A stretch of DNA of 64,000 bases from Candidatus Scalindua sp. (GCA_031316155.1 JALDRB010000012.1:62001-126000), one strand, 5' to 3'; numbered from the stretch's first letter, positions 35,574 to 46,240 are shown. Numbers and translations: made by a program. The notes: generated by a model not told the origin, from the sequence alone.

Positions 35574-37568
35574 TTAAGAATCGCTTGCATGACTGATATA
35601 ATGCCTCTTCCTCACCGATCGACGGACACCCAGTACGATAGCAATAATTAATATAATAGCAGGTGTCATCAGCATATTAAAATTTCGAAGTAGATTTCCC
35701 AGATTCTCAATTCTTTCTCGTCTTTTCATCTTAACATGCCGCAATTCACGTTGGGCTTTATGAATCTTCAGCTCTATCGTTTTTTTCTTTTGCAGGATTG
35801 TACTTCCTATTATCTCTTCTTCTCCCTCTTTTGCAGAGGATATGATCGAACTCAACTCATTCTGAAAACCGGCTATTTCCGCATTAATTTTATCCTCTTC
35901 CTCGGAGGTTTCTCTCTCCGCCTGTTTTTCTATCTCATCTACAACCACAAATGGGCGCTGGTAACTGCCTCTTGATCGAATTGAGATTAAATCGCTTGAA
36001 CCTCTCAGATCATCTATGGTGTTTAACAGTAACGCACTGTTGTCTCCCACGATGATTTTGCCGAGGAAGGTATCCTGGTATGCAACCAGATCACTGATAA
36101 AATCAACATCCGTAAATATGACGACGACACATTCTTCTTTTGCCTCGGTCAAGCCGGTAATTTTTTCTGTTTTTCTCTTTTCTTTATTTTCCTCTTCCGA
36201 TTTGTCTGAGGACTCTTCGTTGTCTTCTACAATCTCCACTTCAATACCATCAGGAAAACTGCTCTTGAATTTACCCGTAATGAGAGATCCCATGATTACC
36301 GGTTCGTTACCATCAATAAATTTTTTCATAAGCTGTTGTGGATCAGGCACAAGCAACTCATACGGGCTGCTTACAGACCAGCTGTTTCCTTTACTGGTTG
36401 TCGAGAGCAGTATTCTTCGTTCAATCTTCCTCTCTCCTTTGGTTACTTCTGAATCTTCAACGTTTTTCAAAACACCGGGAAACAGGAGCCTGATCTGATT
36501 AAGTTCTGCCGTAATAACCGTGTCAGGACTGAAGCACTGTTGAGTCAGATTCAAAAAGCCGATAAGTTTTGCAGGTCTTTGATTTGGCATTAAAGTCGCA
36601 TTTAATGCCAGAGAGCGGTCGCCGGCAAAAGTGTTTGCCGGCATTTCAACACCCCACGTTCTGAAAAGCCGGTTCAGGTCTGAATTTTGTGGTGGTGGCG
36701 TTCCACTGAGCATTGCAGCTTTTTGATCCGGAGGATCTGCAAAACAGTGAGGGTCGACACACACGATAGTTCTTCCTCCCTTCAACACAAACTGATCTAT
36801 TGCGAACAAGGTCTTTTCAGGTAAATCCTTTGGGTGAATAACAAGCAGGATGTCCACATCCTGTATCTCATCCACCTCTGTGGGAATTTCTTTGACTTCA
36901 TACTGTTTCTGCAACTGAGTAACAAAAGTCCAGGAAGGTGTCGGCTGCTGTCCCTGCATTCTCATCATCTGAGCCATGTAACCACTCACATCATCACCCA
37001 TTACGGGGAGAGAGCTCAGGATGCCGATTTTTGATTTCTGACGGGTTATTGCGGTATCTATTAAATAACTTATGTCATACTCAAGAAAATTCTGCCGGTC
37101 AGGAGAAAAAAAAGGTATGACCTTTTCCACCCCAAACTGTGTCTGGACGACAAGCCCGAAGAAGAAATTCTCCTCTTCGGTTATGGAAAACTTCTTGAGA
37201 CCATATTGCAGCGCATTTTCCTCACTCTCAGAATAAGGCCTTGGATCTATTACCTGAAAATGGATCATCCCGTTGGCAAGAGAGACATATTCTTCGAGGA
37301 GAGACTTGACATACTCATAATAATTGTTGAAAAACCTGATCTGGTCAGGTCCTTTCAATGCAGCAGTTTCAGCATAAAAAAGTTTTACGGTTATGGGCTG
37401 GTGAAGCTTGCCTAGAATTGCCCTTGTGCCACCTGAAAGGGTATACAGTTTCTGGTTTGTAAGATCAAGCTTCAATGACTTGCCGAAATCCTGGCAAACG
37501 TTGATCGAACAGAACATAATGACCAGAACAAGGATAACACCGATAATCATTTTGATCATCTTACTCAT
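35574..37568 (-). CDS. GldG-like ABC transporter auxiliary protein
   Basis: 664 residues. N-terminal helix (MIKMIIGVILVLVIMFC), then the ABC_transp_aux domain (LTNQKLYTLSGGTRAIL, FHFQVIDPR-like segment MIHFQVIDPRPYSESEENAL, DILLVIHPKDLPEKTLFAID, RTIVCVDPHCF). An acidic linker near 475-495, a long coiled coil at about 565-640 and a second helix at 642-660 follow. Its ATG abuts the permease stop codon (37568 shared), so the two are coupled. Homologous to GldG, found in gliding Bacteroidetes and, as here, in planctomycetes without known gliding. Confidence 0.88.
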   Translation of the reverse strand: MSKMIKMIIGVILVLVIMFCSINVCQDFGKSLKLDLTNQKLYTLSGGTRAILGKLHQPITVKLFYAETAALKGPDQIRFFNNYYEYVKSLLEEYVSLANGMIHFQVIDPRPYSESEENALQYGLKKFSITEEENFFFGLVVQTQFGVEKVIPFFSPDRQNFLEYDISYLIDTAITRQKSKIGILSSLPVMGDDVSGYMAQMMRMQGQQPTPSWTFVTQLQKQYEVKEIPTEVDEIQDVDILLVIHPKDLPEKTLFAIDQFVLKGGRTIVCVDPHCFADPPDQKAAMLSGTPPPQNSDLNRLFRTWGVEMPANTFAGDRSLALNATLMPNQRPAKLIGFLNLTQQCFSPDTVITAELNQIRLLFPGVLKNVEDSEVTKGERKIERRILLSTTSKGNSWSVSSPYELLVPDPQQLMKKFIDGNEPVIMGSLITGKFKSSFPDGIEVEIVEDNEESSDKSEEENKEKRKTEKITGLTEAKEECVVVIFTDVDFISDLVAYQDTFLGKIIVGDNSALLLNTIDDLRGSSDLISIRSRGSYQRPFVVVDEIEKQAERETSEEEDKINAEIAGFQNELSSIISSAKEGEEEIIGSTILQKKKTIELKIHKAQRELRHVKMKRRERIENLGNLLRNFNMLMTPAIILIIAIVLGVRRSVRKRHYISHASDS

Positions 37569-38299
37569 CAGCAGGCCTTCCTTTCATCTAAAACATAAGT
37601 ACTGGCCACGATCCAGCCTATGATCATTAATATGAAATAAGATATATCTTTAAATTCCAGTAAACCTTTCTGGAGCGATTCAAAGTGCAGCTGAAAACTG
37701 AAATTCCCGATTGCTGATACCAGACCTGAAGGCAAAAAAGTTGAAAGATAGCTTAAAGTGGTTGGCATTCCTGCGAAAACAAGTATGGCACAGGTAACAA
37801 CGGAGAGGACAAAGCTAATTACCTGGTTTTTACTGACTATTGAGAAAAAACACCCGATCGAAAGAAACCCTCCTGCCATGAGCACAGTACCCAGGTATCC
37901 GGTAATTATCAGGCTGATATCCGGATCTCCCAGGAAACAGACGGTGATTACCATTGGGAAGGTTAGGGCGAGAGCAATAATCAGGAAAAGCCATGCGGAA
38001 AAAAACTTGCCCAGAACTGCCTGCGTTACCGTGATCGGCAATGTCAGGAGAAGCTCAATAGAACCGACCCTGCGTTCTTCAGCCCACAGTCTCATAGATG
38101 TTGCGGGTACCAGAAAAACAAACAGGAGAGGCATGTTAATGAAAAAAAAGTATAAATCCGCCTGCCGAATTTCAAAGAATCCATTCTTGAAGGGCAGGTA
38201 TCCGGCAAAAAACAGGAAAACAACAAGAAAAACATATGCTATGGGAGTTGTAAAGTAAGATTTCAGCTCCCTTTTAAATACCGCTACAAAACTGTTCAT
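37568..38299 (-). CDS. ABC-2 type permease, GldF-like
   Basis: 243 residues with six hydrophobic segments, opening FKRELKSYFTTPIAYVFLVV (the characteristic GldF start) and RLWAEERRVGSIELLLTLPI (coupling helix region). Integral membrane half of the exporter whose ATPase is encoded upstream. Stop overlaps the start of the GldG-like gene. Confidence 0.9.
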   Translation of the reverse strand: MNSFVAVFKRELKSYFTTPIAYVFLVVFLFFAGYLPFKNGFFEIRQADLYFFFINMPLLFVFLVPATSMRLWAEERRVGSIELLLTLPITVTQAVLGKFFSAWLFLIIALALTFPMVITVCFLGDPDISLIITGYLGTVLMAGGFLSIGCFFSIVSKNQVISFVLSVVTCAILVFAGMPTTLSYLSTFLPSGLVSAIGNFSFQLHFESLQKGLLEFKDISYFILMIIGWIVASTYVLDERKAC

Positions 38300-38340
38300 T
38301 TGTAACTCCTCTTTTTTTAAATATTGTATCAGTATTATCT

Positions 38341-39069
38341 TTATACAGGTTTAATTTGTTTTGCTCTGGTAATCTTGCGAAAAACTTCGTCAAGGCTGCA
38401 TTTATACTGCTCCTTCAGTTTTTTCGGTGTTGAATCAACCAGAATTTTTCCTCTTGATATGATTATGGTTCGTGAACACACGGCATCTACTTCTTCGAGA
38501 ATATGAGTGGATACAATAATGCACTTTTCCTGAGACATCTTATTGATAAGATCCCTTACCTCATGTTTCTGATTTGGGTCAAGGCCATCTGTTGGTTCAT
38601 CCAGGATAAGAACCTCAGGATCGTGAATGAGTGTTTGAGCAAGCCCCACACGCCGCTTATATCCCTTTGACAGAGTTTCAATTGTCTGATGATAGACTGA
38701 TTCAATGGAACACATGGGAACAACCCGATCAAGCGACTTCTTGCGGTCTTTGCCCCTTATGTTTCTCGCATCACAGACAAAGTTGAGAAAATCACCTACT
38801 GTCATTTCGTTGTAAAGAGGTACATTTTCTGCCAGATAGCCAATACACTGCCTTACCTTGATGGGATTTTTCAGGATGTCATTACCGCAGATGGCTGCTG
38901 TCCCGCTGTCCGGTCTCAGGAAACAGGCCAGCATTTTCATAACGGTACTCTTGCCTGCACCATTCGGTCCGAGAAAACCCAGTACCTGACCTTTTTCGAC
39001 ATTAAATGAAACCCCGTCAACAGCAACTATCGGCCCGAAACTTCTTCGAAGCTCTGTTATGCTGATCAT
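38341..39069 (-). CDS. ABC transporter ATP-binding protein, GldA-like
   Basis: 242 residues. Walker A GPNGAGKSTVMKML at residues 34-47, signature LSKGYKRRVGLAQTLI (LSKGY variant of LSGGQ), Walker B VLILDEPTDGLDPNQ and switch His in VSTHILEEV. First gene of the four-gene minus-strand exporter operon; 42 bp to the permease gene. Confidence 0.93.
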   Translation of the reverse strand: MISITELRRSFGPIVAVDGVSFNVEKGQVLGFLGPNGAGKSTVMKMLACFLRPDSGTAAICGNDILKNPIKVRQCIGYLAENVPLYNEMTVGDFLNFVCDARNIRGKDRKKSLDRVVPMCSIESVYHQTIETLSKGYKRRVGLAQTLIHDPEVLILDEPTDGLDPNQKHEVRDLINKMSQEKCIIVSTHILEEVDAVCSRTIIISRGKILVDSTPKKLKEQYKCSLDEVFRKITRAKQIKPV

Positions 39070-39342
39070 TGTATCTCTCTTCCTTTATAAATTCTCTAAA
39101 TCGACAATTTGATAATGTAGCAATTTTCAAGGGGAAGTTTTCATGTAAAAATATGGCAGAATATGAACGTATAAGAAGTTTTTCAAGTTTTGTTCCGGCT
39201 CTGCCATGTTGGTTTATAAGTATTTTGATTTTTTTTAACAAAAAAAACCTGTCTGCTGTTCCCATTATAAAAAATAATTTTAACATTATAATTTTTTTTT
39301 ATAAAACGTCAAGACCATTGCCTGAAAATAATGTTTTAATTT

Positions 39343-42300
39343 TCAGGACCTGGAATTAAATAATGACAAACAGCTTAAAGAATTAAAGAGCACCTTTCTT
39401 TGAAATTGTCTCGCAAAAGCACCGATATTTCTTGGTGCAGGGAGTCTTTTTTTGCCTTTCTTCTGTTGCTTCTCAGCAAAACGCTCTTTCACTTCAAAGG
39501 CGAAACGATCGAGTATTTCTGGATCAACAGGATCTCCGTTCATTGACAGCGTTAATGAAATGATATCCTTTTCTTCACCAACATGGAAAAATTGAGCTTC
39601 AGCAATTTTATTAGGCATGCACTCATGCGGACCCACAGATATCACCCCATCAATAACTCCATGCTCATCTTCATGAATAGGTCCGCCCAATGTAAGAATT
39701 GCTTCACCCTGTAATTCAGAATTTATGAAAGGAGATGAGGCTTTTATGACATCAGCAACCGAGGTGCGTGATCCCCAGTCTAAACGAGTGGCGAAAATAT
39801 TATAAACGCGGTTAATAACACCAATTTCTACTTCCGAAGAGAATCTTGCTTTTAGAATGTGATCTCCATCCAGGTTGCGATCTTCCTTAATCCGTTGTAT
39901 TTCACAAGACGTAGTATATTCTAACCATTCGGTAAAAGGGGAGACGATAACCCGCAGCCCTCTTTCTTCAAGTTTCTTTATGATAAAGTTATTAGCATAG
40001 GGTTCCAGCCTGACATAAATTTCACCTACCATAGAGACTGTTGGTACTCTTTTTGAAAAATCCTTAGCCAAGCGAAAATCATTTGCGGCTCTGGACATGA
40101 GATCTGATATCCCGAACATTCCATTGGGTAATTCACCAAGAGCGCTTAACAATGAACTTGCCGTACTACTTGAAAGCAACTCAATAAGCGCATTGAAATA
40201 ATTATCGTAGATTTGCTGGCTTATTCCCCGTTCTCTTTCACAGGGTCTTACGTCATGTAATGCGGCCATAAGAAGATCAGACGCTGCATATCCTGCAATC
40301 GCACGTACTCGAAAATCCGGTGACATTCCAGCAAAATAATCCTGGTCATTAGGGGCGACAATACGAACCCGGTTTCCCCAATTGGTTTTTTCTAAGATAA
40401 TCTTATGAAGAATATTATAAACCCCAAATCTACACGGTCCATGAGACGTGGGTATAAAGAAAGCAAAGCGTTTATCACTATCACTTTCTCTGTTAAGCCT
40501 CTCTAAAAGACTTCCGGCTGTAATTATCATGGGTATACACTCTTTACCTGAGGTATATTGCCGTCCGAGCCTTAGAGAGTCGTTAGTTGGTTTGGGAAGT
40601 GTTTCAGCATAAATCCCTTCAGACTGAAGTAATGAGGCTAAAATATCAGTAATTGCACCCATACTTGGCAATAATATCACTTCCTTACTCTGGTGGGCTT
40701 CCTTGATGTTAATTTTGTTGTTTTCCAGTGCTTTAAAATCAGCAGATTTCAAGGCTGCCCTTTTTGTGTCTTCTAATCTTCTATAACTTTCTATACAATA
40801 AAGAAATGCCTCAATCCTGGTCTTTGTGCCGGCATCACCCGTATGTCCATCGGTTTCAATGATAGAAAAAGGTTTATTTTCCATAATATAGGAAAAAAAG
40901 TGAAGATTAAAACTGTCGGGTCCGCAAGAATAATTTGAGCAGTATATAGCATATACATTATCAGTGCGTCGGATTTGATGTGCTGCCCGCAGATTTAATT
41001 GGCTGTATCCCCAATACATATCGGTAAAAACAGGCACATCATTGGTAATTGGATAGCAATCTACCGGAATAGCTATAGCCCCCTGGGATCTAAGCAAAGA
41101 AGGCACATTAGAATTAAGAACGTCGTTGTGAATGGTATAAGCTCTGCCCAGCACAACAACAGGAACGATATTGTTGGTAGCAGCAAAATTCAATGCACGT
41201 TGTCCAATTTCTTTAAGTCTCTGATCAAAGTCGCTTTGAGCCTTGCAGGCTTGAGTATATGCATATGTGTATCGCTTTTGGCCTCCTACTTCTTGCGCTA
41301 AGAGTTGGCATATATTTCTAAAGCGTTTAGAGTATAAACTTTCCTTTCCCATATCTATTCGAGTGGTAATAAATCTGGAGGAAGGCTTCCCTGTCCCTAA
41401 TCTTTGTATTATATCGGGGCTGCCTTGTACTATTGGACAGGTATTGGAGATTACCTCCTCCTTTTGACGCGGCAGCTCTCGTAACCGCGGAGCAAAGATA
41501 TAGTCCGGGTTGTCAGCAATTAACTTGGATATGACGCCATAATATAATTGCATAGGAGCGCAGAAAGGAATATTTGCCGCTTCTATTCCTTTTTTAAGTT
41601 CCTTATATCCGGCTCCCGAATAAATACGTGGTACAAGGCCCAGGGACTTGAAAAAAGTTGCATAAAATGGGAGCAACCCTTTCAAGGTAAATTCTTCACA
41701 AATAGCTATAGTTTGACTCATGGCAGTGGTAGTCTTGTGAGCTTTCTCTATTATAGCTTGAATCATCTCTCTCCGTTCTGAAAATGGATCCGGAGTGAGA
41801 TCAGGCAGTTTCTTTATTGAACTGGTACCTTTATCATATAAAGAGCAATTGCCTCCCCATAAAAATGTATGGTTGTTCCCGTTAACTGTGGTGTATATAC
41901 GATCAATACGGCACTTATTACCGCTGCCGCCACAGCCCTTGTTTGATTTGCAGATAAATTGATCTCGACGATCAACAGTTGCGTTTAAAAACTTTTCAAG
42001 CTCCAGAGCTTTATTTGTTATGGTAATTTCCTTATGTGTGAGAAGCGAGATTCCCAGGGCTCCTATTGTTCCCGGATTCGGTGGTATTATAACCTGCTGT
42101 CCTGTCTGGCGTCCAACAGCTGCGGCTAAAGCATCTGACATAAAAGGCATTCCCTGACAAAAAATGCGTTTCCCGACAGAACGGTTACCTTTAACTCTGT
42201 TCAGGTAGTTTTGAATGATTGAATCGTATATACCAGCCAGAATAGGCCCTTGATCACAACCCGACGCAACTGCTTCATCGATAATTTCTGCCATAAAGAC

Positions 42301-43746
42301 CGAGCAATGCTGTCCGAGGGATAAACAATGGTCAGCTTCCATTGCCATTTTTCCCATTTCTTTAACAGTATTTATATTTTGGAATTTTTTCCCCTGCTCT
42401 TCAATAAAAGATCCTGTTCCGGCACTGCAGGCTTCATTCATTGCCGCATCGCATATACGGCCATTATCAAGGCGAATATACTTGGCGTCTTGTCCTCCTA
42501 TCTCAAAAATGGTATCCACCATTGGATCAAAATAGAGCGCTCCTTCAGCATGAGAAGCTATCTCGTTGAGAACAAAAATAACATCAGTATCAAAGCACGA
42601 AGCCAGGAGAGAACCCACAATTTCACGACCTGAACCGGTTACTCCAACGGCGTAAACCTCAAGTCTTTGATTTGCTTCTCTGAGAAACATATCAGTAAGT
42701 TTTCGTGCGGCACAAACGGGATCTCCTGAAGTGCTGACATAGCCTTCCCAGAGAATTCTTTTTGTCTTAATCTCAATGGCAACTGCCTTAGAACCGGTAG
42801 ATCCGATATCATAACCTAAGATGGTCTTACAGTTTTCAGCGGTATGTATGATTTTCGGCATTTGCATTCTTTTTACCCTGTTTAAGGTACCGGTCAAGGG
42901 GGCTGTTATCTCAAAAGAAGAATGGTCCCGGGGTGAAATGACCATTTCCAGGGAAGGGGGTTTTGGTTTTTGATCTGCCGCGATAAGGGCTGCACCAAGA
43001 GCTTCCAAGAAAAGGCCATCTCTGGGATTGGATTCGACAAGCGTCATTCTCTTTGAGGTAAGAAAATGACGAAAGTTATCACGCACTCGCCTGGATCTGC
43101 ATACCCCGCCACTTAGTAATACACGCGGCGGAGAGAGATTAGGGTTTATCAATACCTGTACGTTTTCACAAACAGCATCGTAAAGACCAGCAAGTATAGC
43201 ACGACGGTCTTCTCCTTTATTTGCGAGATGGGTCATGTCCGTTTTAAGGATCACCGGACATCGTCCTGAAAGAGAAGCCGGCTCATTTACCTCGCAAGCC
43301 ATTTTACTGGCAGTCTCTATATCAAGATCAAAACGTCCTACCAGTTGGCGTAAAAAATTTCCTGTACCTTGTGAACAGCGTGAGTTTTCTCGGAATATTT
43401 GCTGATTACCCGTTCGTAGTTCAAGAACTGAAAAACCATGGCTGCCAATTGAAACAACGGTTACCGGTTTAATCTCCGGATATTTATGACTAACACCTTT
43501 TGCAAGTGCCGCTTTGGCAGGTACACGCTCAACATTTAAAACCCGGCTAATACGTCCGGTAGTTACGACTGAGGTTAAGCTTTCCCAATCAAGCGTGCTT
43601 ATTCCCTTTTTAAAAGCATGAATGGGGTTTTTATCATGAGTTATAATAGAATCATACGTTATAACAAGCTGGCCATTTTGGCGCTCAAGCAAAATAAATT
43701 TGATGGTTTCAGCGCCTAAATCTATTCCAAGATATCGTTCATGCAT
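39343..43746 (-). CDS. Giant acyl-CoA dehydratase activase (tandem BadF/BadG/BcrA/BcrD domains plus DUF2229/HgdB-like part)
   Basis: 1467 residues. First ASKHA ATPase domain (LGIDLGAETIKFILLERQ; CSQGTGNFLRQL) at 1-280. A second complete one (ILGYDIGSTGSKAVAIE near 310; EACSAGTGSFIEEQGKKF near 435, whose Cys would hold the bridging [4Fe-4S] cluster) reaches to about 590. Then CoA-enzyme-activase DUF2229 and HgdB-like regions (ANIPFCAPMQLYYGV; SGKECIPMIITAGSLLERL; TSHGPCRFGVYN). Such fusions are relatives of 2-hydroxyacyl-CoA dehydratase activators, which inject a low-potential electron using ATP. No dehydratase genes lie beside it, so its target is unknown. Confidence 0.92.
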   Translation of the reverse strand: MHERYLGIDLGAETIKFILLERQNGQLVITYDSIITHDKNPIHAFKKGISTLDWESLTSVVTTGRISRVLNVERVPAKAALAKGVSHKYPEIKPVTVVSIGSHGFSVLELRTGNQQIFRENSRCSQGTGNFLRQLVGRFDLDIETASKMACEVNEPASLSGRCPVILKTDMTHLANKGEDRRAILAGLYDAVCENVQVLINPNLSPPRVLLSGGVCRSRRVRDNFRHFLTSKRMTLVESNPRDGLFLEALGAALIAADQKPKPPSLEMVISPRDHSSFEITAPLTGTLNRVKRMQMPKIIHTAENCKTILGYDIGSTGSKAVAIEIKTKRILWEGYVSTSGDPVCAARKLTDMFLREANQRLEVYAVGVTGSGREIVGSLLASCFDTDVIFVLNEIASHAEGALYFDPMVDTIFEIGGQDAKYIRLDNGRICDAAMNEACSAGTGSFIEEQGKKFQNINTVKEMGKMAMEADHCLSLGQHCSVFMAEIIDEAVASGCDQGPILAGIYDSIIQNYLNRVKGNRSVGKRIFCQGMPFMSDALAAAVGRQTGQQVIIPPNPGTIGALGISLLTHKEITITNKALELEKFLNATVDRRDQFICKSNKGCGGSGNKCRIDRIYTTVNGNNHTFLWGGNCSLYDKGTSSIKKLPDLTPDPFSERREMIQAIIEKAHKTTTAMSQTIAICEEFTLKGLLPFYATFFKSLGLVPRIYSGAGYKELKKGIEAANIPFCAPMQLYYGVISKLIADNPDYIFAPRLRELPRQKEEVISNTCPIVQGSPDIIQRLGTGKPSSRFITTRIDMGKESLYSKRFRNICQLLAQEVGGQKRYTYAYTQACKAQSDFDQRLKEIGQRALNFAATNNIVPVVVLGRAYTIHNDVLNSNVPSLLRSQGAIAIPVDCYPITNDVPVFTDMYWGYSQLNLRAAHQIRRTDNVYAIYCSNYSCGPDSFNLHFFSYIMENKPFSIIETDGHTGDAGTKTRIEAFLYCIESYRRLEDTKRAALKSADFKALENNKINIKEAHQSKEVILLPSMGAITDILASLLQSEGIYAETLPKPTNDSLRLGRQYTSGKECIPMIITAGSLLERLNRESDSDKRFAFFIPTSHGPCRFGVYNILHKIILEKTNWGNRVRIVAPNDQDYFAGMSPDFRVRAIAGYAASDLLMAALHDVRPCERERGISQQIYDNYFNALIELLSSSTASSLLSALGELPNGMFGISDLMSRAANDFRLAKDFSKRVPTVSMVGEIYVRLEPYANNFIIKKLEERGLRVIVSPFTEWLEYTTSCEIQRIKEDRNLDGDHILKARFSSEVEIGVINRVYNIFATRLDWGSRTSVADVIKASSPFINSELQGEAILTLGGPIHEDEHGVIDGVISVGPHECMPNKIAEAQFFHVGEEKDIISLTLSMNGDPVDPEILDRFAFEVKERFAEKQQKKGKKRLPAPRNIGAFARQFQRKVLFNSLSCLSLFNSRS

Positions 43747-43928
43747 AGTTAAACTCCAAATAGATGAGAGGGAATGATAAAGCTAAACATTATGCAGGTC
43801 AAGGATAAAAGGGTTATACCATTTCAGACTTCTTACCTGATTACGCCTGGTATGTAAAAGGTGTTCAGCGGGAATAATAAGGCTTCACTTTTGTCATGAG
43901 TATCGGTGGTTTTATGGCTAGAAAACAT

Positions 43929-44900
43929 TCATGACACATCCACTTTCGGACAGGATTTTATATAATTCATAACATTTTTAAAACTTGCTGTCGCAACAGC
44001 CATAACGGTATCGGCAGCGCCGTAATATAACCTGATCTCATCCTTTTTTTCATCTAAGACCCATCCACAGGGAAATACAACATCCGCAATATCACCCATA
44101 CGTTCATATACTTGATCTGGTCCGAAGACCCATTCATCACTTCGACGGATCAGCTTTCCCGGGTTATCGAGATCCAGCAGCGCAAGTCCGAGTCTATACA
44201 GCGACCCTGCTGCCGTTTGCCTGACACCGTGGTAGAGTATTAACCAGCCTTCTTCTGTTCTCAGTGGCGGTGAGTTGAGTCCGACTTTATTAGCATCCCA
44301 CCATGCACCACTTCGAGCGGGTATCAAGATACGATGCTCACCCCAGTGTGTCATATCCGGTGAAAAAGATATCCAGATATGTGCGCCCAAATTAAATGTG
44401 GTAGATGGACGGTGTATCATAGCCCAACGTCCTTTAAAACGGCAGGGGAAAAGAGCTGCGTCTTTATTCTCCGGATGGGTCATACTGCCCAGTCTTTTGA
44501 ATTGCCGGAAGTCCCTGGTTGTAGCAAGAGAGACAAGCGGCCCTCCCGCCGAATATGAAGTATAAGTAATTCCCCAAATATCTCCTTCGTCTAATTTTGT
44601 AATCCGTGGATCTTCAATGCCCCAAATATCTTCCGGATAATTTTCCGGGTCTGGAACAAATGTCGGCTCAGAATCGACCTTCCAGTCTGAAAAACCATCT
44701 TTACTCCGGGCAACCGTGAGATGAGATATACCCCGTCTATCCTCAACTCTGACCAGAAGCAGAGTTTCATCGCCCACAATCGTTGCACCTGCATTGAAAA
44801 CAGAGTTAACACAGTATGGCCAGTCAGATGCGGATAATATGGGATTATTACGATAACGGGTGAACAGTTCTCCGCATTTTCTCTTCTCAGTTTTGTACAT
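43929..44900 (-). CDS. GH130-type glycoside phosphorylase/hydrolase
   Basis: 323 residues, five-bladed propeller pattern. NPILSASDWPYCVNSVFNAG at the N-terminus, LVRVEDRRGISHLTVARS, WGIEDPRITKL, FPCRFKGRWAMIHRPS and LILYHGVR, then LYYGAADTVMAVA at the C-terminus, are GH130 hallmarks; the catalytic Asp is in the WGIEDPR segment. Family members phosphorolyse beta-mannosides. It is the last of three minus-strand genes after two glycosyltransferases (21 bp gap), suggesting recycling or trimming of a mannose-containing polymer or storage glycan. Confidence 0.9.
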   Translation of the reverse strand: MYKTEKRKCGELFTRYRNNPILSASDWPYCVNSVFNAGATIVGDETLLLVRVEDRRGISHLTVARSKDGFSDWKVDSEPTFVPDPENYPEDIWGIEDPRITKLDEGDIWGITYTSYSAGGPLVSLATTRDFRQFKRLGSMTHPENKDAALFPCRFKGRWAMIHRPSTTFNLGAHIWISFSPDMTHWGEHRILIPARSGAWWDANKVGLNSPPLRTEEGWLILYHGVRQTAAGSLYRLGLALLDLDNPGKLIRRSDEWVFGPDQVYERMGDIADVVFPCGWVLDEKKDEIRLYYGAADTVMAVATASFKNVMNYIKSCPKVDVS

Positions 44901-44921
44901 AACAGCCTCCCTTAAGATTTT

Positions 44922-46157
44922 TTAGAATTCTTGTGGTATCTCTACTTTTTTACCCGTCAGCTTGGCATTTCTCGCCATCTCATATGATTCATGATATTGC
45001 TCAGCCACAACTTCCCATGAGACTGTTTTATCCAGGTATTGCCTTAAATTATTTCCTAACTGAAAACGCAATTTTTCATCACATGCCATTCTTACGACCT
45101 TTTTTCTTAACATCTCTTTGGTAGTGAAGAGAAGTCCTCCTTCACTTTCAAGCGTTTGAGATGTTAGACCTTCCATTGGCGCCGTGGTAATGTATGGTTT
45201 ATTCAAAGCAATAATCCGTGCCAACGTTCCTGACTGGGTCTCATCAACGGATGGCAGGACAATAAAATCACAAACAGCCATAACCTTATAATAGATGTCG
45301 CCTCGCGGTATGAATTCGTAATAATGGGCCAAACCCTTTTTTTCAAGGAGTTCAACATCCGTTTTATACTTATCGTAGTCTTTTTTGTGAGCAGGATCTC
45401 GAATGGTGCCGGCAGCCAACAGGTCCCACTCCTGACCGGTTTCTTCCTTGATCTCCGACACGATATCCTCCCACATAGAGGTTAAAATATCCCATCTCTT
45501 GTTGGATTGTATCCATCCGGTAAGCCCAACCAGGTGATCGCTGATATAAGATTTTTTATCAAGTCCTATCTCCTTGCGCAGCTCATGTATTTTGGATGGG
45601 GGCCAATGTTTATCAGGCCTCGCGCCATGCGGGATTATCATAATATTATGGGGAACTTCCCAATTATGGCCGGGAAACGTCCACTCTAATCTCCACTTCT
45701 GGTAGTGACATTTAAACATAACAATGTCTACTCTTACACAGAGGTCGTGAACAAACTGAGTTTCGAATTCAGTTAATCTGCCGTGAACTGTGTGTGGTTC
45801 AACTACAATCGGCCACTCATTGATGGCATCAAGAAGGGTCAGGAATCCTCTGTTTCCATCACTTCGGCCGTAGTTGTCTCTGTAATTATAAAGACCGTAT
45901 TCATGTTGAATATGGACAGCGTAAGGCCTCAATTCTTCAACCTTTTTTGACACAGGTTTCCACCATTCCCGTTTATTCATGTCTATTATGGGAAATACCC
46001 CTTCTCCCTCTCCATCGGTATGGGATATTACGAGAACATCTTTTTCCGGATGGCGTTTTTGAATAAATTCTCGCGCCTCTTCGCAAAAAGTGCCAATGCC
46101 ACAGAGCCGTGGAGGATAACTGGAAATCATTACAACAGGTGCACTATTCTTAGTCAT
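44922..46157 (-). CDS. Glycosyltransferase, group 1 (GT4-like)
   Basis: 411 residues. N-terminal SSYPPRLCGIGTFCEEAREF is the motif of GT4 enzymes found beside GH130 genes. VHIQHEYGLYNYRDN, IPHGARPDKHWPP, VLPSVDETQSGTLARIIALN (donor-binding EX7E-like region) and CGKL-free C-terminus follow. Uses a nucleotide-sugar, probably GDP-mannose (inference from context). Sits 21 bp before the GH130 gene and 83 bp after the large glycosyltransferase gene, all minus strand. Confidence 0.9.
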   Translation of the reverse strand: MTKNSAPVVMISSYPPRLCGIGTFCEEAREFIQKRHPEKDVLVISHTDGEGEGVFPIIDMNKREWWKPVSKKVEELRPYAVHIQHEYGLYNYRDNYGRSDGNRGFLTLLDAINEWPIVVEPHTVHGRLTEFETQFVHDLCVRVDIVMFKCHYQKWRLEWTFPGHNWEVPHNIMIIPHGARPDKHWPPSKIHELRKEIGLDKKSYISDHLVGLTGWIQSNKRWDILTSMWEDIVSEIKEETGQEWDLLAAGTIRDPAHKKDYDKYKTDVELLEKKGLAHYYEFIPRGDIYYKVMAVCDFIVLPSVDETQSGTLARIIALNKPYITTAPMEGLTSQTLESEGGLLFTTKEMLRKKVVRMACDEKLRFQLGNNLRQYLDKTVSWEVVAEQYHESYEMARNAKLTGKKVEIPQEF

Positions 46158-46240
46158 ATACCTTTTCTACCTTTAAACGCGACCCTCATTAATATCGAAT
46201 AATGAGATTTGGCTATCAAATTAAGATGGTTAAAACTGCA

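Noticed and set aside
36016-36498. Long plus-strand frame opposite the GldG-like gene, and similar long antisense frames at 15158-15631 and 52349-52729
   Set aside because: Low-complexity shadows of real genes on the opposite strand; no protein-like features or ribosome sites.
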